From Xanthomarina arctica (GTDB lineage: Bacteria; Bacteroidota; Bacteroidia; Flavobacteriales; Flavobacteriaceae), in the NCBI RefSeq assembly GCF_014638915.1, contig NZ_BMFQ01000001.1:620001-684000 (forward strand): 64,000 nt of DNA, read 5' to 3'. Shown piece after piece: positions 36,959 through 45,086 of the stretch (position 1 is the first letter of the stretch; the number at the start of each line of letters is the position of its first letter). Both the position numbers and the translations under genes were made by a program. The notes under the pieces are model-generated. The model worked only from the letters and a program-made list of their open reading frames with translations, was not told where the DNA came from and searched no databases.

Positions 36959-37168
36959 ATGGAACACAGAAATTACGAATGCCCAAAATGTCATGATCGC
37001 ACTTATGATACAGACCAAATGCAAGCAACTGGTGGACTTTTCTCTAAACTTTTTAACATTCAGAATAAAAAATTTACCTCAGTAACTTGTACAAAATGTA
37101 CCTATACAGAGTTTTATAAATCCAAAACCAGTAGCATAAGTAATATCTTTGATTTCTTCACTAATTAA
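36959..37168 (+). CDS. Small zinc-ribbon protein
   Basis: 69 residues. Two CxxC pairs, CPKC (8-11) and CTKC (about 44-47), separated by about 33 residues, form a zinc ribbon. Known relatives are annotated as zinc-ribbon or nucleic-acid-binding proteins without a defined role. Divergent from glnS with 99 bp between starts; folB follows 66 bp downstream on the same strand. Confidence 0.75.
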   Translation: MEHRNYECPKCHDRTYDTDQMQATGGLFSKLFNIQNKKFTSVTCTKCTYTEFYKSKTSSISNIFDFFTN

Positions 37169-37222
37169 TTATTTAACTAAAAATTTATTTTAGATATTTT
37201 ACAAACCTGACGTTCTGAATAG

Positions 37223-37230
37223 TATTTTTG
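37223..37230 (+). promoter_or_regulatory. Promoter -7 box of folB
   Basis: TATTTTTG matches TAnnTTTG and ends 4 bases before the folB ATG at 37235, the same tight spacing as at holB. A leaderless transcript is likely if this box is used. Confidence 0.45.
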
Positions 37231-37234
37231 CGTT

Positions 37235-37597
37235 ATGGGAATTATTAAAGTTGAAAATATCAGAGTTTTTGCACATCATGGTTGCTTAAAAGAAGAAACT
37301 AAGATTGGTTGCGATTATAGTGTGGATTTAGAAGTAAAAGCTAATTTACAAACCTCTGCTAAGACAGATGATTTAAGCGATACCGTTGATTATGTTTTTC
37401 TAAATAGAATTGTTAGAGAAGAGATGCTAAAACCTTCTAAACTATTGGAAACAGTAGCTAAACGCATTTTAAAAAGAATTTTTTCTGAAGATCAACTTAT
37501 TAAAAAAGCGACTATTTGTGTTAGCAAGCTAAATCCTCCTATTGGTGGTGATGTTGAAATGGTTACAATTAAAATGACAGAAAAGCGTAAAAAGTGA
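37235..37597 (+). CDS. folB: Dihydroneopterin aldolase
   Basis: 120 residues, the usual length. IRVFAHHGCLKEETKIGCDYSV-like N-terminus (key residues HHG near 13-15, E near 19-20), LSDTVDYVFL (about 46-55) and LLETVAKRIL (about 70-79, with the catalytic Glu region), then KLNPPIGGDV at the C-terminus. It cleaves dihydroneopterin to 6-hydroxymethyl-dihydropterin in folate synthesis. Confidence 0.92.
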   Translation: MGIIKVENIRVFAHHGCLKEETKIGCDYSVDLEVKANLQTSAKTDDLSDTVDYVFLNRIVREEMLKPSKLLETVAKRILKRIFSEDQLIKKATICVSKLNPPIGGDVEMVTIKMTEKRKK

Positions 37598-37692
37598 CAT
37601 CTAACTAGTGTAAAACCTTTATTTTTTTTACATTTGCAATCGTTAATTCGTAAAAGAATTAAACATATTCTTGCTTATGCAGGAACTAAAAG

Positions 37693-37763
37693 GGTGTCGT
37701 GGCCGAGTGGCTAGGCTCAGCTCTGCAAAAGCTGCTACAGCGGTTCGAATCCGCTCGACACCT
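37693..37763 (+). tRNA. tRNA-Cys (GCA)
   Basis: Acceptor stem GGTGTCG (37693-37699) pairs with CGACACC (37756-37762). Anticodon stem CAGCT/AGCTG encloses the 7-base loop CTGCAAA, anticodon GCA. The T arm contains GGTTCGAATCC. Discriminator base is T (U73), as expected for tRNA-Cys. CCA is not encoded. It lies about 100 bp from the first copy of the repeat that flanks the esterase-like gene. Confidence 0.97.
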
Positions 37764-37767
37764 CAAA

Positions 37768-37799
37768 GAAGAGTTACCAATAGGTAGCTCTTTTTTTTT
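37768..37799 (+). terminator. tRNA-Cys terminator
   Basis: AAGAGTTACC (37769-37778) pairs with GGTAGCTCTT (37783-37792) with one G-T pair and an AATA loop, followed by a run of nine T. Confidence 0.88.
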
Positions 37800-37866
37800 G
37801 TTTTAAATTTTAAGAAAATTAAAACACTATTAACTATAATAAATTATAATATTTAGAAGTTGAAAA

Positions 37867-37963
37867 GACCTGCCAGGTTTTAAAAACCTGGCAGGTCCAG
37901 AAAGGAAAATAATTTATTAAAAATCAATTAAACCAAACGGCGTAACGTTGTCTTCTTAACTCT
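37867..37963. repeat. Direct repeat, left copy (hairpin plus truncated GIY-YIG 3' end)
   Basis: Begins with a 31-base palindrome (arms GACCTGCCAGGTTTT and AAAACCTGGCAGGTC, one central base) and continues with sequence matching the last 13 codons and stop of the GIY-YIG gene: on the minus strand it would end RRQRYAVWFN. It matches 39111-39200 except for a 7-bp length difference between hairpin and gene end and a few substitutions. One substitution is synonymous (GAG for GAA). It abuts the ATG of the esterase-like gene. Confidence 0.9.
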
Positions 37964-37965
37964 GC

Positions 37966-39105
37966 ATGAAAAAAACGACACTATTACTTTTTATGATTTT
38001 CGGATTAAATATTATTTCTGCTCAAGTAGAACAGAATATTTATGAATTGAACACTATTGATAATCTTTTAAATAATGAGGTTAAAGTTATCATAGATAAA
38101 AACTTGACTGATAAAACAGTTGTTTTCTTAGGAGAATCAGAGCACAATAATGGTTCAGATTTTTTAGCTAAAACGGAATTTGTTAAGTATTTAGTATTAG
38201 AAAAAGGCTATAAGGATATTGCTTTTGAAGGTGATTTTTTCGGACTTTATTTTGACCATAATAAAATAAACTTATCCTCATTTTGGTCACGTTCTATTCA
38301 ATGCCTAGAACTATTTGAATTTCTAAAAGAACATCATGTTACCATATGGGGCTTTGATAACCAAATGAGTTCAGGCTATACATGGAGTAATTTTACAAAT
38401 AAATTGACTGAATTTCTAAATAAAAATGAAATCGCTTATAATGAAGACTTTGTTCTTTTAACTGAAACATTTATTAAACATAGAAAAGATGCAAATAAAT
38501 ATCTAACCAACCCTCAAGTTGATTATTTAAAAAGCGAAATTAATAGTTTATTGAAAAATGATAAAATAATTAAAGACACTCTTTGGTTCCAAATTTTACA
38601 AAACTATAGAAGTGCTATTATATTAAATACAACTTATGCAAATAGTCAAAAAGGAATTCCACTGAGAGATAGCCTAATGGCAAAAAACTTGGACTTTTTA
38701 GTTAAAACGATGACTAATAAAAAGTTCATTGTTTGGGTACACAATGGCCATATGGCAAAATATGAATATGATTTTATGAAAGGACAAACTATGGGTAGTC
38801 AATTTGTAAATTCTAATCCGGATGTTTCTTACCACATAGCCTTTTCATCCATATACATGCCTTATAGAAAACCTAAATGGATAGAAAAAGCTAGCAATGA
38901 CGAAGATGACTTACTTCATTTTTTACCTTCTATTGAAAAAAATTATTTTATTGACTCCAAACAACTAATTAGTAATTATCCAGAATATGCCGAAAAAGAA
39001 TATGAAGGCATGTTTAATCTTGAGAAAAACAATACGAATTGGTTCAAGCATTTTGATGCATTAGTTTTTATATCAAAAGGGGAAATAGTAAAATATTCTG
39101 AATAA
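37966..39105 (+). CDS. Secreted erythromycin-esterase-like protein
   Basis: 379 residues. A signal peptide ends near ISAQ (residue 20). FLGESEHNN (54-62), AFEGD (86-90), RDSLMAKN (234-241) and VHNGHMAK (258-265) are the GExxH, E, RDxxM and HNxH motifs of the erythromycin esterase family, so the proposed catalytic His and Glu are kept. Substrates of most relatives are unknown; macrolide resistance should not be assumed, since a secreted form in Bacteroidota could hydrolyse other esters. The gene lies between two direct repeats, next to tRNA-Cys, which suggests insertion or duplication. Confidence 0.8.
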   Translation: MKKTTLLLFMIFGLNIISAQVEQNIYELNTIDNLLNNEVKVIIDKNLTDKTVVFLGESEHNNGSDFLAKTEFVKYLVLEKGYKDIAFEGDFFGLYFDHNKINLSSFWSRSIQCLELFEFLKEHHVTIWGFDNQMSSGYTWSNFTNKLTEFLNKNEIAYNEDFVLLTETFIKHRKDANKYLTNPQVDYLKSEINSLLKNDKIIKDTLWFQILQNYRSAIILNTTYANSQKGIPLRDSLMAKNLDFLVKTMTNKKFIVWVHNGHMAKYEYDFMKGQTMGSQFVNSNPDVSYHIAFSSIYMPYRKPKWIEKASNDEDDLLHFLPSIEKNYFIDSKQLISNYPEYAEKEYEGMFNLEKNNTNWFKHFDALVFISKGEIVKYSE

Positions 39106-39110
39106 AATTA

Positions 39111-39200
39111 GACCTGCCAGGTTTTAAAAACCTGGCAGGTCTAGAATAATTTATAAAAAATCAATTAAACCAAACGGCGTAACGTTGTCTTCTTAATTCT
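39111..39200. repeat. Direct repeat, right copy (hairpin plus intact GIY-YIG 3' end)
   Basis: The same 31-base palindrome at 39111-39141, then the 3' end of the intact GIY-YIG gene (stop at 39161-39163). See the left copy at 37867-37963. The hairpin could work as the terminator of the GIY-YIG gene, although no T-run follows on that strand. Confidence 0.9.
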
Positions 39201-39511
39201 AAAGCTACTTGTGCTTCCATTTTAAGAGCATCTGCGCGAGAACTTATTGGATCTATATAATTGTAAAGACTTGGTCTTAAATAAGAACCGTATTTCTCTA
39301 CAATATTTGAAGATAGTTTATATCCTTTTTTATTTCTATGCCCTGTTTTGTGTTGTTCAAAACGCTCTTTAGGTGTCTTGCTAGTCATCCCGACATATAA
39401 ACATTCCAAAACGCCATTAAACTGGGGATTAGCTTCACGAAATTTCCTATTTTCAGTAAAAACACGCTTGGATAATTCTACAACATAAATGCGATATAGT
39501 GTTTTTGCCAT
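39161..39511 (-). CDS. GIY-YIG nuclease-fold protein
   Basis: 116 residues from the ATG at 39511 (MAKTLYRIYVV); an in-frame ATG at 39526 would add 5 residues. IYVVEL and LYVGMTSKTP correspond to the GIY and YIG strands, and ERFEQHKTGHRNKKG supplies the conserved Arg and basic helix of single-domain UvrC/SLX1-type proteins. Small GIY-YIG proteins act in repair or are mobile; the biological role here is unknown. A truncated second copy of its 3' end lies 1.24 kb away, across the esterase gene. Confidence 0.8.
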   Translation of the reverse strand: MAKTLYRIYVVELSKRVFTENRKFREANPQFNGVLECLYVGMTSKTPKERFEQHKTGHRNKKGYKLSSNIVEKYGSYLRPSLYNYIDPISSRADALKMEAQVALELRRQRYAVWFN

Positions 39512-39578
39512 TAGATAAAGAAACAAATTACTACCAGTACCAATGTTTTGGAATCAAAATCTGATAAATAATGCTTAA

Positions 39579-40265
39579 TTAATTATTTTTTATAAGATCA
39601 ATCTGCTCTAGTTTATCTTTTAAAAGCTCCTTTTCTTTTGGGAAAAATGCTTGAAGTAATAATAGAATACCAAATCCTAAAATAACTAAAGAAACAATTT
39701 TCTTAGTTTTAAAAATACGTCTGGGAGTTAATTTGTTTTTAAGGGTTTTTGCGGCTGCAATTTTCAACAAGTCCACTAAAAAATAAACGGTTAGAATAGT
39801 TCCTAAAAAAACCCAAAGTTGATTATTAGATTCCGTAAAAGAACTTCCTATTACAATAAATCCTAACCAACCTAGCAGAACTCCAATATTAATAAAGTTT
39901 AACAGAAAGCCTTTAATAAACAATTTACCGTAGTTTTTTTTGAATTCTATTCTGTGGTATTCTCTAAGGATATCACGGAAAGATTTAGATGCTTTTATAA
40001 AAGAAATAATTCCATAAGCTGTTAGTAAAACACCACCAAAAACTAGAAAGTTTGGATCGTCTTTTATTTTATGAAGCAACTTACTTGTACTATAAAATGC
40101 AACTATAATAAAGAAAATGTCGGCTAGAATAACTCCAGAATCAAAAATCAAAGCACTTTTAACCCCTTTTGTTGCGCTAGTTTCCAAAAGCACAAAAAAA
40201 ACGGGTCCTATAGTGAATGATAAAATAATACCAAATGGAATTGCTGTAAGAATAGCATCTTGCAT
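39579..40265 (-). CDS. LysE/RhtB family transporter
   Basis: 228 residues with six hydrophobic helices. The N-terminus PFGIILSFTIGPVFFVLLET (about 10-29) carries the G-x-GPxxF signature of LysE exporters, and VILADIFFI (about 45-53) the second conserved helix. Family members export amino acids or related solutes across the inner membrane; the substrate is not evident. A -7 box lies 19 bases upstream. Confidence 0.85.
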   Translation of the reverse strand: MQDAILTAIPFGIILSFTIGPVFFVLLETSATKGVKSALIFDSGVILADIFFIIVAFYSTSKLLHKIKDDPNFLVFGGVLLTAYGIISFIKASKSFRDILREYHRIEFKKNYGKLFIKGFLLNFINIGVLLGWLGFIVIGSSFTESNNQLWVFLGTILTVYFLVDLLKIAAAKTLKNKLTPRRIFKTKKIVSLVILGFGILLLLQAFFPKEKELLKDKLEQIDLIKNN

Positions 40266-40284
40266 ACAAACGAGGTGTTTTATA

Positions 40285-40292
40285 CAAAGCTA
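40285..40292 (-). promoter_or_regulatory. Promoter -7 box of the LysE-family gene
   Basis: The minus strand reads TAGCTTTG, matching TAnnTTTG, 19 bases upstream of the ATG at 40265. Confidence 0.45.
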
Positions 40293-40375
40293 CATAAAAT
40301 TTTTAGCGATTTAATGGAAAAAAGTAAGTAGCTTACCTTTAGACCTATTAAAAATAAATTAAAAAATAATCTTTT

Positions 40376-41047
40376 TTAATTTTTACGGATAATTTTACCT
40401 CCAAAAACCGTGTTTTCAGTAACTGTTTCAGGATTCCCATAGATATAAGCTGTTCCACCTGCCTTAACCTTAACATCAACTTCTTTTGTTGCTTGTAAAT
40501 GAGCTTCGCCAGCAGCTTTTATATTCACTTTTGCAGTATCACTTAATAAATCTTTTCCATGATACATACCACCAGTTGTTAAAACGATGTTTTGATTTTT
40601 TGTATTTCCTGAAACTATAATATCACCACCTGTAATTGATTTTGCTTCAACATAAGTAATATCCTCAACCATGACTTTAATTTTTCCACCTTCTTGAGCA
40701 CGAAGATCTATTTCAAACTGATTAATAACATCGTTAGAACTAATAAAAGTACCTTCATTTGCATCTATGATATCTACCTTATTGAAATATAATTTAACTG
40801 TGGTATTGGCTCCATCAAAAACTTTTGCAATACTCATCTTTATTTTTAAAACCCCATTTTTATTAACTAGAACCACATCGCTTGTATTACTACCAGTAAT
40901 AACCACTTTATTAGAATCTGATTTTATAAGCTCTACTTCTATTCTATCATAAACTTTAAGTTCTTTAAAATCTCCTAAGTTTGTTTCAATTTGTGCGTTT
41001 ATACTTGTTGCTATTAACAACAAACCAGCTATAATTATTTGTTTCAT
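40376..41047 (-). CDS. Secreted head-GIN (DUF2807) domain protein
   Basis: 223 residues. Signal peptide ending near SINAQ (residue 18-19). FKELKVYDRIEVELIKSD opens the DUF2807 head domain, followed by repeated beta-strand text (residues about 60-215) forming a right-handed beta-helix-like adhesin fold. Function unknown; likely periplasmic or surface exposed. It lies 59 bp downstream of rnr on the same strand. Confidence 0.8.
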   Translation of the reverse strand: MKQIIIAGLLLIATSINAQIETNLGDFKELKVYDRIEVELIKSDSNKVVITGSNTSDVVLVNKNGVLKIKMSIAKVFDGANTTVKLYFNKVDIIDANEGTFISSNDVINQFEIDLRAQEGGKIKVMVEDITYVEAKSITGGDIIVSGNTKNQNIVLTTGGMYHGKDLLSDTAKVNIKAAGEAHLQATKEVDVKVKAGGTAYIYGNPETVTENTVFGGKIIRKN

Positions 41048-41106
41048 CTGTATTATTATTTTTTAATAAAATTTAAAGGAATTATTGAATTATGGTAAAT
41101 CAATCC

Positions 41107-43341
41107 TTATTCCTCATGCTTACCAATTAAGGTAAAATCTAAATGTTTTTTAACTAAATCTGTATCTTTTACCTTAACTACTACCTCGTCTCCAAGTTGA
41201 TACATGGTTTTAGAATTCTTTCCAATAAGTGCATAATGGTCTTCATCGAATACATAATGATCGTCTTTCATGTTTCTAACACTCACCATTCCTTCACATT
41301 TATTAGAGATAATTTCTACATAAATACCCCAATCTGTAACTCCTGAAATAACTCCAACAAACTCTTCATCTTTATGATCTTGCATAAATCTAATTTGCAT
41401 GTATTTAATGGAATCTCTTTCAGCCTTGGTTGCTAAATTCTCCATGTTACTTGAATGGTTGCATTTATCTTCGTAAATATCTTCACTTACCGATTTTCCA
41501 CCATCTAAATAATGCTGTAACAAGCGATGAGCCATAACATCTGGATAACGTCGAATTGGTGATGTAAAGTGACTGTAATAATCGAAAGCCAAACCGTAAT
41601 GCCCAATATTCTTTGTTGTATACTCGGCTTTACTCATGGTTCTAATGGTTAAAGTATCCACTAAATTTTGTTCCTTTTTACCGTTTACTTCACTTAATAA
41701 ATTATTTAAAGATGAAGCAATACTCTTTCTATCCTTAAAATTTAATTTATAACCAAAACGACCAACTACATTTTGTAATGCCGCTAATTTACTTTCATCC
41801 GGTTCGTCGTGAACACGATATATAAAAGTCTTTTTTGGAGATTGTTTTCCTATAAATTCAGCAACTTTTCTGTTTGCTAACAACATGAATTCTTCAATTA
41901 GTTTGTTAGCATCTTTACTAGTTTTAAAGAAGACACCAACTGGGTTAGCTTCTTCATCTAAATTAAATTTCACTTCCACTTTATCGAACGAAATAGCTCC
42001 AGAACTCATACGTTTTGTACGCATAATTTTAGAAAGTTCGTTTAATTTTAAAGTAGCAAAAGCTACTTCTGGCGTGGTTTGATATTCTGAACCTGAAATT
42101 GCAACTTCAGCTGGAATAGTGGTATCTATGGATGATATATCTGCCTTCTTAGGAACAACAGGATTATTTTCTATAATAGCTTGTGCTTCTTCGTAAGCAA
42201 ATCTAGCATCACTATAAGTTACAGTTCTTCCAAACCATTCATTTTTAACTTCTGCTTTATTATTTATTTGAAAAACCGCTGAAAAAGTATATTTCTCTTC
42301 GTTTGGTCTTAGTGAACAAGCATTATTAGATAAAACCTCTGGAAGCATTGGTACCACACGATCTACTAAATAAACCGAGGTTGCTCTTTCATAAGCTTCA
42401 TCGTCTAAAATAGTATCTGGTTGCAAGTAATGAGACACATCTGCAATATGAATTCCTATTTCATATAAACCATTATCTAAAACTTGAAATGATAAAGCAT
42501 CATCAAAATCTTTAGCATCTTTTGGATCTATAGTAAAGGTTAGCACATCTCGCATATCGCGACGTTTGGCTATTTCTTCTGGAGTAATGGAAGTATCAAT
42601 TTTGTTCGCAAATTCTTCTACTTCTGGAGGAAATTCCAATGGCAAACCATATTCAGCTAAAATGGCATGAATTTCTGTATTATGCTCGCCAGGTTTTCCT
42701 AAAACTTGCAACACATGTCCATTTGGAGAATCGGAATTATCCGGCCAATCATCTAGAGAAACTAGAACTTTATCGCCATCTTCCGCTTTATTAATTTTAC
42801 TTATAGGTACAAAGATATCTTTGTACATTTTAGTGCCATCCACTACTACAAAAGCAAAATTATTATTTTTACTAAACTGAATAACACCAACATATTCGCT
42901 CTTTGCGCGTTTTATAATACTGGTAATTTCGCCTTCACGTTTCCCACGTTTTAAGCGTTTGTAAGAATAAAATTCTACTTCATCTCCGTGAAGCGCTTTG
43001 TTCATGTTATTTGAAGCTATATATGTATCTTCTTCAAAATCGTCGCAAATAATATATCCTGCACCTCTGGAAGCCATATCGACTCTACCAATGTGATATT
43101 CTGTATTAACAATGGCTTTAAATTTACCACGTTCTACTTCTTCAATTTCTTTTTCAATTTTAAGTTGTTGAAGTTTTTTTATAATTTGATTGCGACTGCT
43201 AGCATCGTTAACGCCTAGTTTTGAAGCAATTTGTTTATAGTTAAAGGATTGGTTTCTATCTTTTTTTAAAATACTTAGAATGGTATTTGTAAGGTTGGAA
43301 ATCTTGTTATTTGAAGGTTTCCTGTGTTTCTTTTTTGTCAT
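41107..43341 (-). CDS. rnr: Ribonuclease R
   Basis: 744 residues. An N-terminal winged-helix-like domain (about 13-75), cold-shock domains (about 80-225), the RNB catalytic domain with FTIDPKDAKDFDDALSF (about 270-286, four Asp for Mg2+) and a C-terminal S1 domain (about 655-740). A 3'-5' exoribonuclease that degrades structured RNA and takes part in rRNA and mRNA decay. Confidence 0.96.
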   Translation of the reverse strand: MTKKKHRKPSNNKISNLTNTILSILKKDRNQSFNYKQIASKLGVNDASSRNQIIKKLQQLKIEKEIEEVERGKFKAIVNTEYHIGRVDMASRGAGYIICDDFEEDTYIASNNMNKALHGDEVEFYSYKRLKRGKREGEITSIIKRAKSEYVGVIQFSKNNNFAFVVVDGTKMYKDIFVPISKINKAEDGDKVLVSLDDWPDNSDSPNGHVLQVLGKPGEHNTEIHAILAEYGLPLEFPPEVEEFANKIDTSITPEEIAKRRDMRDVLTFTIDPKDAKDFDDALSFQVLDNGLYEIGIHIADVSHYLQPDTILDDEAYERATSVYLVDRVVPMLPEVLSNNACSLRPNEEKYTFSAVFQINNKAEVKNEWFGRTVTYSDARFAYEEAQAIIENNPVVPKKADISSIDTTIPAEVAISGSEYQTTPEVAFATLKLNELSKIMRTKRMSSGAISFDKVEVKFNLDEEANPVGVFFKTSKDANKLIEEFMLLANRKVAEFIGKQSPKKTFIYRVHDEPDESKLAALQNVVGRFGYKLNFKDRKSIASSLNNLLSEVNGKKEQNLVDTLTIRTMSKAEYTTKNIGHYGLAFDYYSHFTSPIRRYPDVMAHRLLQHYLDGGKSVSEDIYEDKCNHSSNMENLATKAERDSIKYMQIRFMQDHKDEEFVGVISGVTDWGIYVEIISNKCEGMVSVRNMKDDHYVFDEDHYALIGKNSKTMYQLGDEVVVKVKDTDLVKKHLDFTLIGKHEE

Positions 43342-43361
43342 GTATTAATTGTAATCATTTC

Positions 43362-43381
43362 ATTCCTTTAGAAAAAGGAAT
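43362..43381. repeat. Short hairpin repeat, ATTCC family
   Basis: ATTCCTTT (43362-43369), loop AGAA, AAAGGAAT (43374-43381). One of four similar hairpins in the window. It lies in the rnr upstream region, not at a gene end, so it is unlikely to be a terminator. Confidence 0.6.
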
Positions 43382-43478
43382 CTTATAGTTTTATAAACAT
43401 AATACTTTTAGAGAAGAGTTTAACACTTTCACTTTAATTATTAGTAGTGAACAGGTTATTAGAAGTATTAAGTTTATG

Positions 43479-43486
43479 CAAAGCTA
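43479..43486 (-). promoter_or_regulatory. Possible distal -7 box of rnr
   Basis: The minus strand reads TAGCTTTG, matching TAnnTTTG, 137 bases upstream of the rnr ATG. The 245-bp interval 43342-43586 is otherwise AT-rich with no gene. Confidence 0.3.
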
Positions 43487-43586
43487 CGTTTTTATTATTA
43501 AATGCCTGTTTCTTTAATATTAAGTTAACGTAAAAAGGCTTACAAATTAATGCAAACCTTTATTTTTTTTAATAATATTTAGTTAT

Positions 43587-45047
43587 TTACTCAATAACAA
43601 GTTGCTTGGTGGCTTTTCCTTGACTTGTTTCTATTTCTACTAAATACATACCTGGAGATAAATGAGTAGTATTTATAACTTTTTCTTTTGAAGTACTAAT
43701 AAACTGCCCTAAAGTATTATAAATATTTGCTTGTTTAAACTCTAATCCTTCTTGTAACTGAATGTTTACTTGATTATTGGCAGGATTTGGATATAAACTA
43801 AATTTAGATAATACAAATTCGTCTGATGATAAAACTTCGCTTAAATCGTATACCTTAACTTGACCTGAATTAATTCCGTTTTCAGAATTAGAATGTGAAC
43901 CAATAATAATGGTATGACTATCACCAGATAAACTAATATTACTACCAAAATAATCATTTTCGTTTTCTCCATTTATACTATTCCCTATTTGCGTCCAACT
44001 ATTCAATATGTACTTAAATATCTTTACTTGACCTGAATTCCACAAATTATCTTCATTATTAATACAACCAATTGCTAATATTGATCCATCTGAAGATAAA
44101 CTAACACTTGTTCCTAAATTCTCACCAGGAATATCACCAAGTATATTATTTCCTATTTGTGTCCATACTCCTAATATATTTTCATAAACTTTTACTTGTC
44201 CTAAAAAATCATTATTATTTCCTGAAGCACCTATAGCTATAATTTCACTATTAGAAGATATTGAAACAGTCCAACCAAAAAAATCCTCAGCTTCATCACC
44301 ATTTAAATCTTGTCCTATTTGTGTCCATATTCCTTCTAAATTTTCATAAACTTTTACTTGACCTGATTGATTTCCATTAATATCATGGCCTAAAGCACCT
44401 ATTATTAAAGTATTACCATCTGATGATAAGTCAATACTATCTCCAAACACATCACTAATAAATTCACCTTCTATATCAGCTCCTATTTGCATCCAAACTT
44501 CACCAACGTATTCGTAAACTCTAACATAACCTGATAAATTATCATTATACGTATAACTAGGTGCACCCATTGCCACTATGGTACCATCTGATGAAATACT
44601 AACTGATAATCCCAATTGATCTAATGATGTACTTCCATTCAAATCTTGACCAATTTGTGTCCAAACATCATTAATATTCTCATAAACTCTTACTTGTCCT
44701 GATGCAGGACCATTTGCATCATTAGCATAAGCACCTATAGCAAGTATATTACCGTTTGCTGATAAGCTAGTGCTTACACCAAAACCTTCATATGATATTC
44801 CATTACTAATATCTTGTCCTATTTGTGTCCAAACACCACTAATATTTTCATAAACTGCTACAAATCCAGAAGATTCACCATATTCAGAACTGTACATAGA
44901 AGTAATTGCCACTATGTTACCATTTGAAGAAATTGAAACATCCTTACCTAAATAATCATAAGCTTCTTCTCCAAAAAAAGTTTGACCAATCTGAGTTTGA
45001 CTAAAAATTAAAAAAGGAAATAGTAAAAAAAGTAAAGTATGTTTCAT
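43587..45047 (-). CDS. T9SS-exported seven-repeat beta-propeller protein (copy B)
   Basis: 486 residues from the ATG at 45047, which starts a clean signal peptide (MKHTLLFLLFPFLIFSQ); the ATG at 45080 adds 11 residues before it. Seven repeats of about 57 residues, each with an S-[IL]-S-x-[DN]-G-x-I-x-AIG core and an SGQVKVYEN...WTQIGQD turn, predict one seven-bladed propeller of the FG-GAP or integrin-like type. The C-terminus (about residue 415 onward, SLYPNPANNQ and LSPGMYLVEI) is a type A T9SS sorting domain. Probably secreted or surface attached. Tandem paralogue of the next gene. Confidence 0.9.
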   Translation of the reverse strand: MKHTLLFLLFPFLIFSQTQIGQTFFGEEAYDYLGKDVSISSNGNIVAITSMYSSEYGESSGFVAVYENISGVWTQIGQDISNGISYEGFGVSTSLSANGNILAIGAYANDANGPASGQVRVYENINDVWTQIGQDLNGSTSLDQLGLSVSISSDGTIVAMGAPSYTYNDNLSGYVRVYEYVGEVWMQIGADIEGEFISDVFGDSIDLSSDGNTLIIGALGHDINGNQSGQVKVYENLEGIWTQIGQDLNGDEAEDFFGWTVSISSNSEIIAIGASGNNNDFLGQVKVYENILGVWTQIGNNILGDIPGENLGTSVSLSSDGSILAIGCINNEDNLWNSGQVKIFKYILNSWTQIGNSINGENENDYFGSNISLSGDSHTIIIGSHSNSENGINSGQVKVYDLSEVLSSDEFVLSKFSLYPNPANNQVNIQLQEGLEFKQANIYNTLGQFISTSKEKVINTTHLSPGMYLVEIETSQGKATKQLVIE

Positions 45048-45086
45048 AATAAGTAAGATTTGGATAGTATAAAGATACAAAATATG

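Noticed and set aside
36860-37024. N-terminal extension of 55 residues on glnS
   Set aside because: Unlike any GlnRS N-terminus, overlaps the divergent zinc-ribbon gene, and the promoter box at 36889-36896 lies within it.
37867-37897. Palindrome considered as an ordinary terminator
   Set aside because: No T-run, and the copy at 37867 is not behind a gene; the match extends into the GIY-YIG coding end, so a duplicated segment is the better explanation.
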